DNA of 60,000 bases from Cryptomeria japonica (GCF_030272615.1 NC_081408.1:302783450-302843449), one strand, 5' to 3'; counted from the stretch's first letter, positions 35,231-47,662 are shown. Notes: generated from the sequence alone by a model not told the origin. A program made the numbers and translations.

Positions 35231-37525
35231 ATGACAGACCTCTATGCAACAATTCCACTTGGTAGATTGGATGCATTTATCAGAGGGGAATCATTGCACG
35301 AAGGTGTTGAAACCCAATTCCTCTGAAAGTGGCACAATGAGCATAATAGTGCTATGCACAACACACATACACCAAAGATGTACAACTGGTTCATAGACAC
35401 ATTCTTTCCTATTCTTTGTCTACGTTTAATGAAATTACAACTATTGTTGATAATAGGAGAGTTGTTTTTGAAGGTATTGGTGTTCATATGGACCAGAAGA
35501 CAATAGGAAAAAGTCGCCGAATAAGAAGCACGCCCGGACATATTATAAAAGAAGAGGTTGTACATGCCACTTCATTATTAATTTGTTATATGGTAGGCCA
35601 GATGTGTCTATCTTGATATTGAAGCAACCATTGCATTTAGACAAGAATGGAAAAGCTTGTCATGGCATGGATGATACCACCAATGAGTTGCGCTCTCAAT
35701 TTGCACCAAACCTTTCCGATGAATGCAAAGCATATATAGAGAGGCTATTGCTGATGGATGTGAGCGTTGATGCTATTATGGATAGACATCTTGATGGTCC
35801 CATTTTTCATGACATGTTGAAGAAGAGACATTCATTCATCACACACAAGGATGTTATGAATGTGGCGATGAGGGTCTATTCTATTCGGTCACGAAAGCAT
35901 GTCTAGTAGCCACAAGGTGCCGACAGACCTTTCATTATGGGAATACAAACATCTTGGATGCTTGACATGATGGTTTGATTCTCGCATGATTCAATCATCT
36001 CAATGGATTCGACATTTGCAACAAACAAATATGTGGTAAGTCTCTTCGAACTTAACATATTTTCATGCAGCCCATTTGATTTGTGGATGGTCGTGATCTT
36101 CCTATTTGTTTTTTAAAACAATATCAATTGTATTTGTGTCTCATCTTTGACGAGAAGCAGTCGGGGGTGCCTTTTGCATGGGCTGTGACATCGAGGAACA
36201 AGATCAAGGATATCCAGGTGTGGTTGATGGAGTTGTGGAGAAGAGGAAAGGAAAAGAGGCCTGATTGGAGGATCAATGCATTTATCACAGATGATGCGAG
36301 AGCAGAGATTCAAGCAATAGAGTAAGTGTAAGAGCAAAATGTTATGATACGCTTGTCTATGTTTTATTTCAAATGAGCATGCTCCTAGATCAATTAAATG
36401 TTTTGTTCCTAACAGGAGTGTTTTTGAATGTCGTGTCATACTTTATATTTGGCACGTGCATCGAGCATGGTTGAAGAATGTGTACAAGTATGCAACGAAG
36501 GAAATATCAATGGACATTTTTCACCATCTAGGGGTGATAATGATGGCAATGCATGAAAGTGAAGAGATCACTGTGGAGGAGCTGCACACTTTCTTTACCA
36601 AATTTAGTGATCAACCATGTTTTCTAGAGTACTTCTAAAGCACATGGTGTCAAGGAGAAGGCCATATTAGTGAGTTGGACATTACATTCAACTTTGCTTT
36701 ACGACTTGTTACCCGTTTTGGTTGTCATTTGGTAGTTGACATCCTACTCCTATTTTTAATTTCTTTTTTTCAATTTTTTTTTGGCTAGCTATGTGGGTGA
36801 AAAACTTCAGGAATTTTGCTCATGCTAACCAAGACACAAATAATGTCATCGAATCATACCATGGAAAATTGAAGTCGCTGCACCTAAGAGATGATAAAAA
36901 GACATGCTCGAGGAGGATGGACAATCTGTATTTTATACTTGTGTATAAAGTGGAACCATTCTACCAGTATAAACAAGAATTGTAGTATTTTGGATTTATC
37001 AAAAACTACAGGTTGACACATTTGCAAACTAGTATGGAGAGGGAAAAGGCAATTCCTGATGCCGATTGTGTTTCGGATGATACTACTCTTCATTGGTACT
37101 GGATGAAAAGTCTGTCCTCGTGCAACTAGTATGTGGTTAGGAAATTTGGGGATCACTTCTACATCTGTGAATGTCCATGGAGTTTGTGAGGAAACATGTG
37201 CAAGCATGTGTTGAAGGTTGTTGCAATGATGAACAATTCATTCCATGATTCACGTGTTCCGGGTAAGTGGATGTTCATGAATGTTGATCTTTGCTAACTT
37301 AAAAGACGTGTACATCACTCTAAGATCTTGTTTCATACAAATCCTATTCCTATTTCGACTCCAACATCTGCTAATACTAATGAAAACCCAACACCTGAAC
37401 CTATCGTCGATAGCATTTCTAATGCACATACAAATTTAGAGGATGTGGACACCATAATATGGAATGAAGCAAACAAGAAGTTAAATAGTTGTCGCAAACA
37501 ATGCCAGGTTCAGGCGATAAACTAA
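35231..37525 (+). pseudogene. MULE (Mutator-like) transposase, decayed, 3 introns
   Basis: DDE-type transposase of the MULE superfamily. Exon 1 (35231-36035, two frameshifts) has the first catalytic Asp in SMDSTFATNKY (codon 36006). Exon 2 (36122-36321) has GVPFAWAVTSR and the second Asp in FITDD (36290). Exon 3 (36416-36669) has IWHVHRAWLKNV. Exon 4 (from 36789) has TNNVIESYH with the catalytic Glu (36851) and a C-terminal SWIM zinc finger, CEC..CKH (37166-37207). Introns: 36036-36121 (donor GTAAGT, acceptor now AA), 36322-36415, 36670-36788. The Cys of the usual C-x2-H after D2 is Tyr here (LYIWHV). Stops include TAG pairs at 35904, TGA 37187 inside the SWIM loop, and others, so it is inactive. 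It could have mobilised the foldback modules on either side; that is inference. Confidence 0.85.
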
Positions 37526-39175
37526 TGGTATTTGTAGGTTGTTTGGATAGGTTCATGGCTGATCTTTAGAATGTCGGTGCCATGTCATTTGATTTTAGTC
37601 CCTCTAGTGATCCAACCAATACAACCACCGAATGTATGTGACATTGATTCAGTGCAATTCAGGTCTGTCATCGCAATCGGCGACAACATAGGTAGAGTAC
37701 TACGAGTGAGATCTGGCATGGTGTTCAACAACCTGTCACCTTTGAGTTCCCCTTTGAGACTTCTAGGAGGAGAACGGGAAAGAGGCAATTGGACCAAGCA
37801 TTGAAACCACATGTCCTTGCCACTGCATCATTTGTGTCTGATACAGGTTGGTACTCTAGTGTCATCTGTAAGTGGTTTCTAAACATGTGAATGTTGCACA
37901 TGTTTATTTAGTTGTCATGTCTTGTAGTTGGTGAAAGTGATCCACACTTATGTGTGACAGTGTTGCACCCCCTTAACACCTGGCCATAGGAGTCATCGTT
38001 GACAATTGGATTTTGATGGTCTTTTACGTGGACAGGGATTACAGAATGATCCTCCCTTATACTAATTTTTGTATTATTTGTTCAGATTAAGCTTTCTATT
38101 TGTAACTATGTCATATATGTGCTTGATGTTTAGCCATTCTTCATTCAACCTGTTGCGTAATATGGAACAACTTTGTTTATTTTAGTTGCATTGTAATGTT
38201 TACTATAACTATCCCTAACCATATTTTATAATGTATCTTTGTATGCAGGTCCGTTGTTTTTTGCCATTTTTATCACTAAATGGCTTTCACATACACATCG
38301 GGTGACAAGCGCAAGTTTTATGCAACTTAATTTTTAGTATTATGCTTTTATGTCTTCAATTTATTGAATGCTCTAGTTAAATAATTAATACTCTTATGGT
38401 GTGATTATGTCTTGCATTTTTTTAGTGCTTAACACTCTTATGTCTTACATTTATTGAATTCTATAGTTATATTACTAACACTCTTATCGTATGTATCTGC
38501 AGACTGCTACAGAGGTTGGCAGAGAATGACGAGGATTCTGCCTTATTTCAGCACCTCTTGGATATCGTTGTTTCAGATATTATCTAAACAATAACTCCCA
38601 GATAGGTCAATGAGTGGACCATTTGAATCAGAAGACATTATACCGAGGACAATATGTACACTGTCCACATAGAAGATGTGATCTTGTTCGCTAGATTGTC
38701 AACTCTGGTGACGGTCACTTTGTATAGGCAACTATGGCCAATGTATTTCACTCTTGCATACTAGCTAGTCACTCTCCCTCACATTCACATAATGTGTGGT
38801 GACAGACCCCATTGGAGATGTGGACGGTCCCTGGTGCCATACTCCAATGAGAGTATCAAGGATGTCATGACATTCTTTCCATAGAACCTCCTTATTATGG
38901 ACTACACCCGCATTTTCATGGGTTATAGTAGTCCTCGGCCAATGTCGAGGTTTGTCAGGATACATAGTAGATTCCCAATGTAGAGGAGGTCCTCTCATTA
39001 AAATTGTATAACTGCTCCTATATGACTATGTTCTTTTTATAAAACAGTTCATTTCTATGGTTACATAGCCGATCTTTGTACGTCGTTTGTCTCGATTGTT
39101 TACACTTTATATGTTTGTCTCTATACACTTTATATGTCTACAAACCAATACACTTTATATGTTAATTTAAATATA
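37526..39175. other. No confident gene; weak coding remnants
   Basis: Short open stretches (37571-37804 plus, 38998-38765 minus) show no domain. The region may be the 3' part of the MULE element. 39060-39175 is AT-rich. Confidence 0.35.
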
Positions 39176-39440
39176 ATAAATATAATTCTTTCTCTAAACA
39201 TGTCATAGCATTAAGTCTTCTCTAAAAGGAATAGCATTGATTTATGTAATAATGCAATTTTAATATGTAATGAAATTAAGATGTGAGATATGGAATGCAG
39301 ATAATCTAATAAATATAATCCTTTCTCTAAACATGTCATATCATTAAGTCTACTCTAAAAGGAATAGCATTGATTTTTGTAATAATGCAAATTTGATATG
39401 CAATGAATTTAAGATGTGAGGTATGGAATGCAGATGTGTA
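39176..39440. repeat. 133-bp direct tandem duplication
   Basis: Units 39176-39308 and 39309-39440 are about 90% alike (TTTCTCTAAACATGTCAT, AAAAGGAATAGCATTGATTT in both). Confidence 0.85.
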
Positions 39441-39506
39441 AATTGTGAACACTTGGATTGAAGACAATTTTCTCTCCTTCATGATGATGCACGTATCAGC
39501 AAAATA

Positions 39507-40129
39507 GACTAACATGTCATGTTAGTCTATTTGTGTTAGTCAATTTCATTGATTCGAGGACTGGCTAGCCGACATTTCCTTTTGCCACCCAAAATGGTGA
39601 AATCGACTAACACGTTGTGTTAGTCTATTTTGTTGATTTGAGGACTACCTGGCCACCATTTCCTTTTGGCCCCCAAAACAACGAAAATGATTAACACTGC
39701 GTGTTAGTCTATTTTGCCATTTCAGGGGCTAAAAGGAAATGGCGGCGAGGCAATTTGCGAATCAACAAAATTGACTAACACGATGTCTTAGTCAATTTTG
39801 GTGATTTGCGAAATGCATGGCCGCCATTTCCTTTTCGCTTGCGAAATGAAAAAATAGACTAACATGTTGTGTTAGTCATTTTTGCTGATTCGTAGGCGAA
39901 AAGGAAATGGCGGTCATGCATTCTACAAATCAGTGAAATCGACTAACACGACATCTTAGTCGATTTCAATGATTCGCAGAATGCATGGCCACCATTTCCT
40001 TTTTGCTCGTGAAACGATGAAATAGACTAACACGCTGTGTTAGTCATTTTCGTTGATTTGTTGACTGGTAGGTTGATATTTCCTTTATGCCCGCGAAACA
40101 GGGAAATCGACTAACATGATGTATTAGTC
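39507..40129. repeat. Array of eight 21-bp palindromes at 84-bp pitch
   Basis: Palindromes of the type GACTAACAC-(3-5)-GTGTTAGTC start at 39507, 39605, 39689, 39773, 39857, 39941, 40025 and 40109. The first step is 98 bp and the next six are exactly 84 bp. The 63-bp spacers are homologous but occur in both orientations: CCATTTCCTTTT in the spacers at 39528, 39626 (allowing small changes), 39794, 39962 and 40046; AAAAGGAAATGG in those at 39710 and 39878. 84 bp equals eight turns of B-DNA, so all palindromes face the same side. The palindrome matches those in the foldback modules at 16-22 kb. Confidence 0.9.
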
Positions 40130-40319
40130 TATTTCATCATGAGACAACGACTTGGAATTGGTGGGCAGCCAGCGCACACGAATCAACTAGAATGACTAAC
40201 ACTTCTCACATATATATGAAGTGTTACTTTGAATTTTAGTTTCTTTGTTTACAGAATACAAGTATAACTAACCTGCGTGTTATACTCCACCTTATTCTTG
40301 TGCTAAAGCTTAAATAGTT

Positions 40320-40539
40320 AAATACTCATTGATCTATATTCAATATTTACGAAGAAGAATACTCATTGAGCTATCTTATGTACTTGTGATTCAATTTATC
40401 CATCATTTATAAATAAGCATTTTTCAATTAAATACTCATTGATCTATATTTAATATTTACGAAGAAGAATACTCATTGAGCTATCTTATGTACTTGTGAT
40501 TCAGTTTATCCATCATATATAAATAAGAATTTTTCAGTC
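40320..40539. repeat. 110-bp direct tandem duplication
   Basis: Units 40320-40429 and 40430-40539 are nearly identical (AATACTCATTGATCTATATT, GAGCTATCTTATGTACTTGT in both), differing at a handful of bases. Confidence 0.9.
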
Positions 40540-40931
40540 TTCAATAAGCAACTATTATAAGCAGGTGGAAGTTAAGAAAAATTGCCATCATACAATTACT
40601 GGTTCTTTTAAATCTGCTATATAAAAACCTTTAACCTACAGATTTAGGTTTCAGGTATAGATTCACCCATCGTGGTTCACCAAGACCGATTCAGAAGTCA
40701 TTAAGAGAAGTGTGAAAACCATTTATCATACAAGATGTGTAGAAAAGACACATATAACCATTCAAAAAGCATGAAAAAGTGTACAAGAAACCAATCACTA
40801 ACCGTTGAAGCTGTTTAAGTGAAGTCAATCACATTTTTTGAAAATAACCATTCATGAAGCATACAAAGTGTTTTCTTAAATGAAAGAATATGTTTGATTA
40901 CAAATAGTCTACACCACTGCTGACATTTTAT

Positions 40932-41672
40932 TTAACAGGAGTCAGCAATATACATTAGAAAAATTTCGTAATGGTACAAGCCTCTTATGGAGGTAGAGGT
41001 TGAGTATTTAAATGACTTTTGTTTCCCCTCAGTGGTCGAAGTAAGGGGAGGCACATCATTCCCATCATCTTCATCGATTACGGAGGTAGACACCTCCTCG
41101 TACCTCTGTTTCCAGTACTGAGTGCGTTGTGCATAAACATCTAGCATGCCCTACATCTAGTCACTTATGATTTTGCTACTTTTAGCGCATGCCTCATGCA
41201 CTACCTCCCGTCTCTCATTTGCCATCTAAAATCTACGCAGTTCCAACTCAAGGTCCGTATTCTTATTGTCCAAGTCCATGATCTTGTTATTGAGTTCCAT
41301 GCATTTCTTATTGAGTTTAGTGCATTTCTTATTGAGTTCAGTGCATCTCCTTTTCACTTCACTGAATCTCCATTCAAGATCAGAAATAATCCCCTTCAGC
41401 CTTTCATTTTTAGCATGGGCCATTTTGACCTTCTATGTTAGCAGTTCTACATGCATGGCGTCAAAATTCATTTTGTCCATCCCATTGTTCCAGTCTACAA
41501 AGGGTGGTGGTGGTTGTCTTGCAGACTTCCCTAAACCACCATCAAAGGTGAGAACATCGGGCATCCCATTCACCTTTGAATTCGTAGTAGGTGTTTTGTT
41601 AAGTGGAACAGATGTGTTGACACCCTTTCTTTTTCCTGTCCATTCTCTTCCCATTACCATCCCTGCAAACAA
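40932..41672 (-). pseudogene. Coiled-coil ORF pieces, 3' part of a minus-strand gene
   Basis: Three open segments: 41672-41433 (basic/Pro, with SARQPPPPFVDW), 41423-41226 (heptad-rich, ELNKKCTKLNKKCMELNNK) and 41147-40932 (acidic DEDDGNDVPPL). They may be successive exons or fragments of the transposon-type gene whose other pieces lie at 42.8-45.3 kb. The combination of coiled coil and acidic tail is common in plant transposon accessory proteins, but I cannot name it. Confidence 0.35.
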
Positions 41673-42813
41673 TGCGAAAAAAGAAGTATCAGTAGACAGG
41701 TGGGTAAGACAACATGAAAAATGTAGGAAACAATAGTTTATGCCAACACGAAACGAATGGGTATCTATTGCATTTTTTGCATGAATAACATTATATACAA
41801 TACAAAAGTTAACATGTTCACTAAAGTTGAAATGTTCACTAAACTGGGCACTTGTGTGGCAGGTTACTTGCCAATTGGGAATCCATGTTTTGGGAAGATA
41901 ACTCCATCACTCACAACTCCTCGTCCTACATCCAATTTATTACACATCTACCATGAAACTATAACAGAAGTCTCATGTATTTTAATTGATATTTTTTATT
42001 GTTATTTTTTTGTTGTTAATTCATTTTAGATTCAGTTTTCAAAAACAAACAATAACAATGGTATATTGAACCATCGTATGCTACAGTGGAAAGAGCACAT
42101 GGTTCACAATTTCAATCAAACATTCCACTTGATCTGTATATGTAAAAGAGTTGCAGGAAACCTATTGCTATGCAATAACAAAACCTATGCATATGCAATA
42201 TGTAAGAGACCTTGAACAAAACTTGAACAATAAACGACTATCATCGACTTTATTGTACCATCCACTATCATTATTAAAAATGTTCAGCACCAAAGATAGG
42301 TTTCTGAAGTTATTAAAGGGTAGTTGATGGTGCAAGATCACCATGAAACAATCCGACAAATCAAGCCTTTATAGTTATGCTGCTTAAAATAGCAGGAAAG
42401 GTTAAAAATAAAGTACAATTCATTTTAAAAGTAAACAATAATTGAGAGGGTTTAAACTATGGTAAGGTAAAAGCCATCTCAATGTAACATCTCCAAATCC
42501 CATCTGAATAGTCTATCAAGATTGATCTTCCACCACAGTATCTCGCTCTAAATATTAGGAAAGAGGAACAACAACTATGATCGAAAAATATTATCATCTC
42601 CATTGTTTGGATTGCACAATGGAGTTGACAACACCGTAAAATGATTTGCGATTCTTCTCATTCTTATACAACTCAAGAGGGGTGATGCCAAGTGATCATA
42701 GCCTCTGACTTACCCATCTGATCACAGGGCCATGTTTAACATGCTCTTTTTGTGGCTGGACACTTTTGCCAACTTTATCCAGCCACATACAAATGACATC
42801 ATATGAGTGTTGC
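41673..42813. other. No gene seen; probable intron or spacer
   Basis: AT-rich, with short unsupported open stretches. If the flanking minus-strand pieces are one gene, this is intronic. Confidence 0.35.
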
Positions 42814-43284
42814 CTATTTCATTCCATTGGAATAAGATAAATGATGAAATGAGAAGACAAAGGAAGGGATCTTGTCATCTTTGAAACTTACCGCAGTTGG
42901 GGAATAGACCAGGTCTTCAATAGGCCACACTGCCCATGAGTTTAGGGAATCCAACAAGACATCGGTGAAAGGACTTGGGCAAGGTAGGTGGGCATTTGCA
43001 TCAAAGACTTTGATAATGCAAACTTTAGCACAATGTTGTGGGATTGGAATAGTATGACACATTACACCCTTCCCTAGCCCATCAACAATGCCTTCCCCAA
43101 CCACTAGCCCATCCAGTAATAGGTGGACTTCAACTCCAACAACAACAACATGAGCATCTTCATTGGCGCACTCTTCTTTGTCTTCCACGGTTGCCTGCAT
43201 CAGTAACGAGTGGACGTGGTCGCTTAAATAAAATTCTTTATACTTGTCCATCAAACATAGGCAAATCAATTCATGGCAATGCAA
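42814..43284 (-). pseudogene. DUF8039-like domain of a plant transposon protein (tentative)
   Basis: An open 156-codon stretch contains VEVHLLLDGLVVGEGIVDG, a middle HTIPIPQHCAKVCIIKVFDA and an end LNSWAVWPIEDLVY. The pattern of 'V.L...G.VVA.G.V', 'H..PI....V.V', a Leu-Pro-x-Pro-like segment and a 'W..W P...V' end is what I remember for the plant DUF8039 domain of transposon-borne proteins. It lies convergent to the MULE transposase, like the second gene of some Mutator elements. Function is unknown. Confidence 0.4.
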
Positions 43285-43629
43285 TACAACAATACCGAAA
43301 TAGCTGTCTCTCCCGGCCTGTTGCCCCCATCATAGTCACGGTCTACATTTGTACATCCATCATCATTTCCCCCAGACTCTTTCTCAATGATTTCTTCTAT
43401 CGGATTATGCTACAAAATGTGACACATTGTACAAGAGTGTAAGTACACATTAAACCCATATGCCTACGAACACTACTGGACCAAGGCCAAAGAATTTTAT
43501 ATGACTAAGGCAATAACAGGAACATAGATAATGGACACAAACCACAACATCATAAAAAATGCTCTCCAGTATAACACTGCCTCTCACCGCCTGTTATCCA
43601 AAATAAGAGCCCAAAAACTATTCATCTCT

Positions 43630-44263
43630 GCTCTTATCCTCCAATGTCTGCCCCAATTGAGTAGACTCCTCTGCAATCTTCTCGCCACTGAATGCACTCA
43701 AATTTCTATTCAACATCTCCTTCACCTTCTCCCTCAAAATAGACTTCTAAAGTTTCTCATCCCATACTACGACTGACTGCATACAAAAAGAGTTACTCTA
43801 TAGTATAACACACCATGTGATGATATAACACTACATCTCATGCACAATGGCACCGCATTACCTATTCATCTTTGCACCTATCCTCCAACCTCTACCCTAG
43901 TTCAAGAGACTGCTCAGCAATTGTCTCACCACTGCATGCACTTGGTTTTTCAATCGTCATCTCCTTCACCTTCTTCCTCCTAATAGACATCCAAGATTTT
44001 GGACTTGGTTTTTGGGGAACACTACACACAGTGTCATCAGGCAACTGCATTGACTGTTCTTTTCTCCTAGCATCCATCGTCTGCCCCAACTTAGGAGATT
44101 TCTCTGCAATCTTCTCGCCACTACATGCACCCAATTTTTCATTCGATGTCTCCTTTAGCTTCTTCGACGAAATGGACTTATACCTAACAAACGATTGAGG
44201 TTTTTGACTTAATTTTTTGGGCAAACTGCATTCCATGTCATCCAATACCACGAGATAGTCCAT
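43630..44263 (-). pseudogene. Minus-strand coding block with three protein repeats
   Basis: Three diverged copies of a roughly 60-residue unit (around 43760-43640, 44010-43892, 44200-44060) share the words K(V/L)KE, N or E K..ACSGE(K/T)IAE..L(E/K)LGQ. The middle segment is open for 123 codons (44263-43892). The charged, Ser/Lys-rich composition suggests a disordered linker. No known domain. Confidence 0.45.
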
Positions 44264-44324
44264 GCTCCCTCCACAAACCCCATCAAAATTAGCCTACAAT
44301 GACATGGACGAAATAGTCAACATA

Positions 44325-44700
44325 CTACACATTGGAGTACAAAGCATACCATGCAATGAAAACACACATATGGATAGGCCAATAGATAGTCACCTTCGAT
44401 GATAAATGTGTCACCTCATTTGAAGTCAGACTTGTATTTTCTATGGAATTCTTCTTTTCTTGCTTCCTTGATGAATCACATGCAGGCTCATTGACTAGCA
44501 CATTTGTTTCAGGATGTGAAGTCCGCCTTGTTTTTTCCGCAACATTCTTCTTTTTTTTCTTCCCCGAAAAAATAGGTGCACCCTCATTTGTTTCAAGATC
44601 TGAAGTCGACCTTCTTTTTTCTGCAACGTTCTTCTTTTTTTGCTTCCCCAATGAAACAGATGCAACCTCATTCACTGGCACATTTGTTTCACGATTAGCC
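44325..44700 (-). pseudogene. Lys-rich repeat segment
   Basis: Three copies of a 30-35-residue unit built on KKKKNVAEK..RRTS..ETN. Open from 44681 to 44325. The basic runs could act as nuclear localisation signals. Probably the same gene as the blocks on either side. Confidence 0.4.
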
Positions 44701-44921
44701 TTCGATGCCAGAACCTCCTCACCATGGCCTGCACTATCACTTAAAATCTGGGCACCAGGATAGGATAGGTCAATAAGTAATTCTTTACATGTTTAAAGGA
44801 ATTTAGTAAACTATAAAATAATACGATCACTAAAAATTACCTCTGTTGAAATATTCTTTCTTTCTAGTAACTCTAAAACCTTTTTTCTTCTCACCTCCCT
44901 AACCGGACTGCTGTCATACAC

Positions 44922-45328
44922 TCACATTGCTTCCTTTATCTCTTCCTTCCCTTTGGTAGGAAGCTCATCACGTGTTTTCTTTCCATATTTCATGCACACC
45001 CGGTCAATGACACATTTTTTTGGCATACTATGTCGTACACCCATTTGGTATTCGATATTAGACTCCCTCTTTTTCAAGTGCATCAACAATTTCTTCGTAT
45101 GATCCGTGCTGCGTTGTCCACTACCACACGGTTGATGACTGCGTCGTGCAATCCCCAATAATGGAAGTTGATGTTCTCTGGCTCTATGTATATTAAGCCT
45201 CCCCAGATCCCAAAACTAACGGCCTCCATTTTGGGAACAATAACGGAAGAGACAAAAGTAGTGCAACCTGCCATTAATATGTTCTCTTTTGTGATCGGCC
45301 TGTTGATGCACACAACCAATAGAGACAA
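44922..45328 (-). pseudogene. Further minus-strand coding fragments, unknown
   Basis: Two overlapping open stretches in different frames: 45328-45083 (GIWGGLIYIEPENINFHYWG) and 45158-44922 (KKCVIDRVCMKYGKKTRDEL). Their overlap implies a frameshift. No domain recognised; grouped by position and strand with the DUF8039-like gene. Confidence 0.3.
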
Positions 45329-45788
45329 AGAGTCACATTCAATTTTGCACTAATCAAGCATTATATAGATAATCCAATATATAATGACTAATAGTGGACC
45401 TCCTTGTTACTCGCCCCTCCTCCTTGTTTCTATTCATGAGCACTGATAGAATCACGATGCCGTTCAGTCTCCTACTCTATGCTCACCTTGTGCTTGCTAT
45501 GAACATCCCCTTTTTCACTCTCACCGCTTGGAGCATCAGTATAATCGCCCTCATCTACATTTCCAATGGCCCTATCTTCCTCACCAACACAACCACTATC
45601 ATAATGCTATTCAATAAAATAGCACACATCATCGATGCTTTTTATTCCCATGTAGATATCTATATTTTCATTTATAAATCCCAACTTCCAGCAACCATGC
45701 CATGCAATGATAAATAATTACCAGTGTGGTTTTATAGTCACTGAGAAGCCGACTTGACAATGGGTTCAAAATTGGAGACCCGACTCGT

Positions 45789-46220
45789 GACTCATTCAGA
45801 TTTGAATCCCCAACTAGTCCCTGACCTAAAGGCCCATCTCCTGACTCTTTTAGATTTGGATCCCCAACTAGTCCCACATTTGAAAGCCCAACTCCCGACT
45901 CTTTCAAATTTGAATCCTCAACTAGTCCTAGATGCGAAAGACCAGCTCCTGAATCTTTCAGATTTGAATCCCCAGCTTGTCGCGCATCTGAAAGCCCAAC
46001 TCCTGACTCTTTCAGATTTGAATCCTCAACTAGTCCTAGATGCGAAAGACCAGCTCCTGAATCTTTCAGATTTGAATCTCCAACTGGTCATGCATCTGAT
46101 AGCCCAACTCCCGACTCTTTTGGATTTGAATCCTCAACTACTCCCAGATGTGAAATCCCAACTCCTGAATCTTTCAGATATGAATGCCAAACTAATCCCG
46201 CATATGAAAGCCCAACTCTC
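45789..46220. repeat. Eight 54-bp tandem units, 108-bp higher order
   Basis: Units start at 45789 and then every 54 bp exactly. Consensus words: TTTCAGATTTGAATCC, CAACTAGTCC, GAAAGCCCAACTCCT. Odd and even units form two subtypes in the middle of the array (units 3 and 5 differ by one base), so it grew by 108-bp duplication. 54 is a multiple of three and several frames on both strands stay open, giving an 18-residue peptide repeat (plus: DSFRFESPTSPASESPTP; minus: ESGVGLSDAGLVGDSNLK). Which strand, if any, was coding is unresolved. Confidence 0.9.
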
Positions 46221-46807
46221 TCCTGGGTATACAAATTGGTTCTCCAGTGACAAGCATTAAACAATGACAACACCAAGCAATACTACATGTTGCATAATCC
46301 ATTAAAATTTCTTAGCTTATAGGCAAGCCAATGTCATGTGTCATTGAGAAGTGAATGCGGCCAACTCTGAGGAGATCATTTGCCTTTAGCTCCAATAACC
46401 CATAATCAAGATCAATAGTTTCCCTCAACCTTTTTCTCAACACAATTGACATGATTGAATTGAAACAAAAAAAAATGCAATTCATATTCTTCACACTATC
46501 AATAACACCACACATTCACCACAAATGACACAACCAACACACGACCGGTTATTACCACATTGCAATACAAAGTCAGCATGTCGCTGTGTTATGTTCAACC
46601 TAGCTAATGGTTTAGCCATAAACTATCCATGACATTTCACTGTAGAACATATTTCATTGTAATTGCAATGAAATAATGACTATGATCCATTGCAAACGCT
46701 GTTAAAAAGGCCTCTTGTATTCTCCACATCCAAAATACAACACAAAAACTAGACTTTGTTAAGGATTGATAAGAAGGATGCAAAACACGCTTAACACATC
46801 GACTGTG
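46221..46807. other. No feature seen
   Basis: AT-rich spacer with short unsupported open stretches. Confidence 0.35.
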
Positions 46808-46905
46808 TCTATTCTGGCTCCAAAACAGACCTTTCCTATAGTGTGTTAGCGACAGGTTAGTCAATCACAACTGCTAATTGCAAAATCAACAGTGTAAAAC
46901 GAGTG
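46808..46905 (+). repeat. Half-module of foldback family
   Basis: TCTATTCTGGCTCCAAAA (46808-46825), then the CAGACCTTTCC, GTGTTAGCGACAGGTTAGTC and TTGCAAAATCAACAGTGTAA words in the standard order. The outer palindrome has been lost. Confidence 0.7.
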
Positions 46906-47616
46906 TGCAACAATTAAGATGGTCAATCTATGTCAAATAATACATAGGGATTCATTATCATTAACAAAGTCTTTGACGATAATTAATGGGTACAGAGGCC
47001 TCCAATTCATTATTCCAAAGACACGTCTTTTGAAATGAGTATCTATTCTAAAGCTTCCATCTCTTTGTTGATATGGGAATATTATTATTTATTAAAAACG
47101 TAATCTTAAGTTACAAAAAGAAAAAGATAAAATTTTGTGAATGATAGACACGTGAGGAGTCGTCATGCCAACTGGAGACATCTGAAACAAAAGCCCAAAT
47201 AACATTTCAAATCGGAGTTGTATCATCAAACACATGTAGTTCTCAAACATCATGAACATAAATAATCTCGCTATACAAATACACTAGGATGAACATAAAC
47301 ACTCTCATGTAAATCAACATAATAAATACAAATTTATAACACATTGTTCACAAGAATCAAGATTTCTGGTTCATGTATTCAACATTGGTTTCATGACTCA
47401 AAGATCCATAAATAACAATCGTATTGCATTTAGGTTGGAAAATAATATCTTATTGTCTAATATGGTGCATCTATAGCATATAATATAAGGCATCAACCAA
47501 TTGCATTGTTCATTTTCATCATTATCAAATTCAGTAAAAGTAAGGACATTAATATTACATGATCAAGAACTAAAATTTATACATACATTTGTATTGCATA
47601 AAAATTATATACAACA

Positions 47617-47662
<46 letters not shown>

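Noticed and set aside
36036-36070. A 35-bp intron ending at GCAG (36070) in the MULE gene
   Set aside because: Too short for plant splicing and it leaves an in-frame stop. The 86-base version joins the conserved block in frame.
39507-40129. Regular palindromic array as a CRISPR
   Set aside because: Spacers are homologous to one another and only flip orientation; the setting is plant nuclear DNA with no cas genes.
41266-41736. 156-codon plus-strand ORF
   Set aside because: Shadow of the minus-strand coiled-coil frame, Ser/Leu-rich with no domain.
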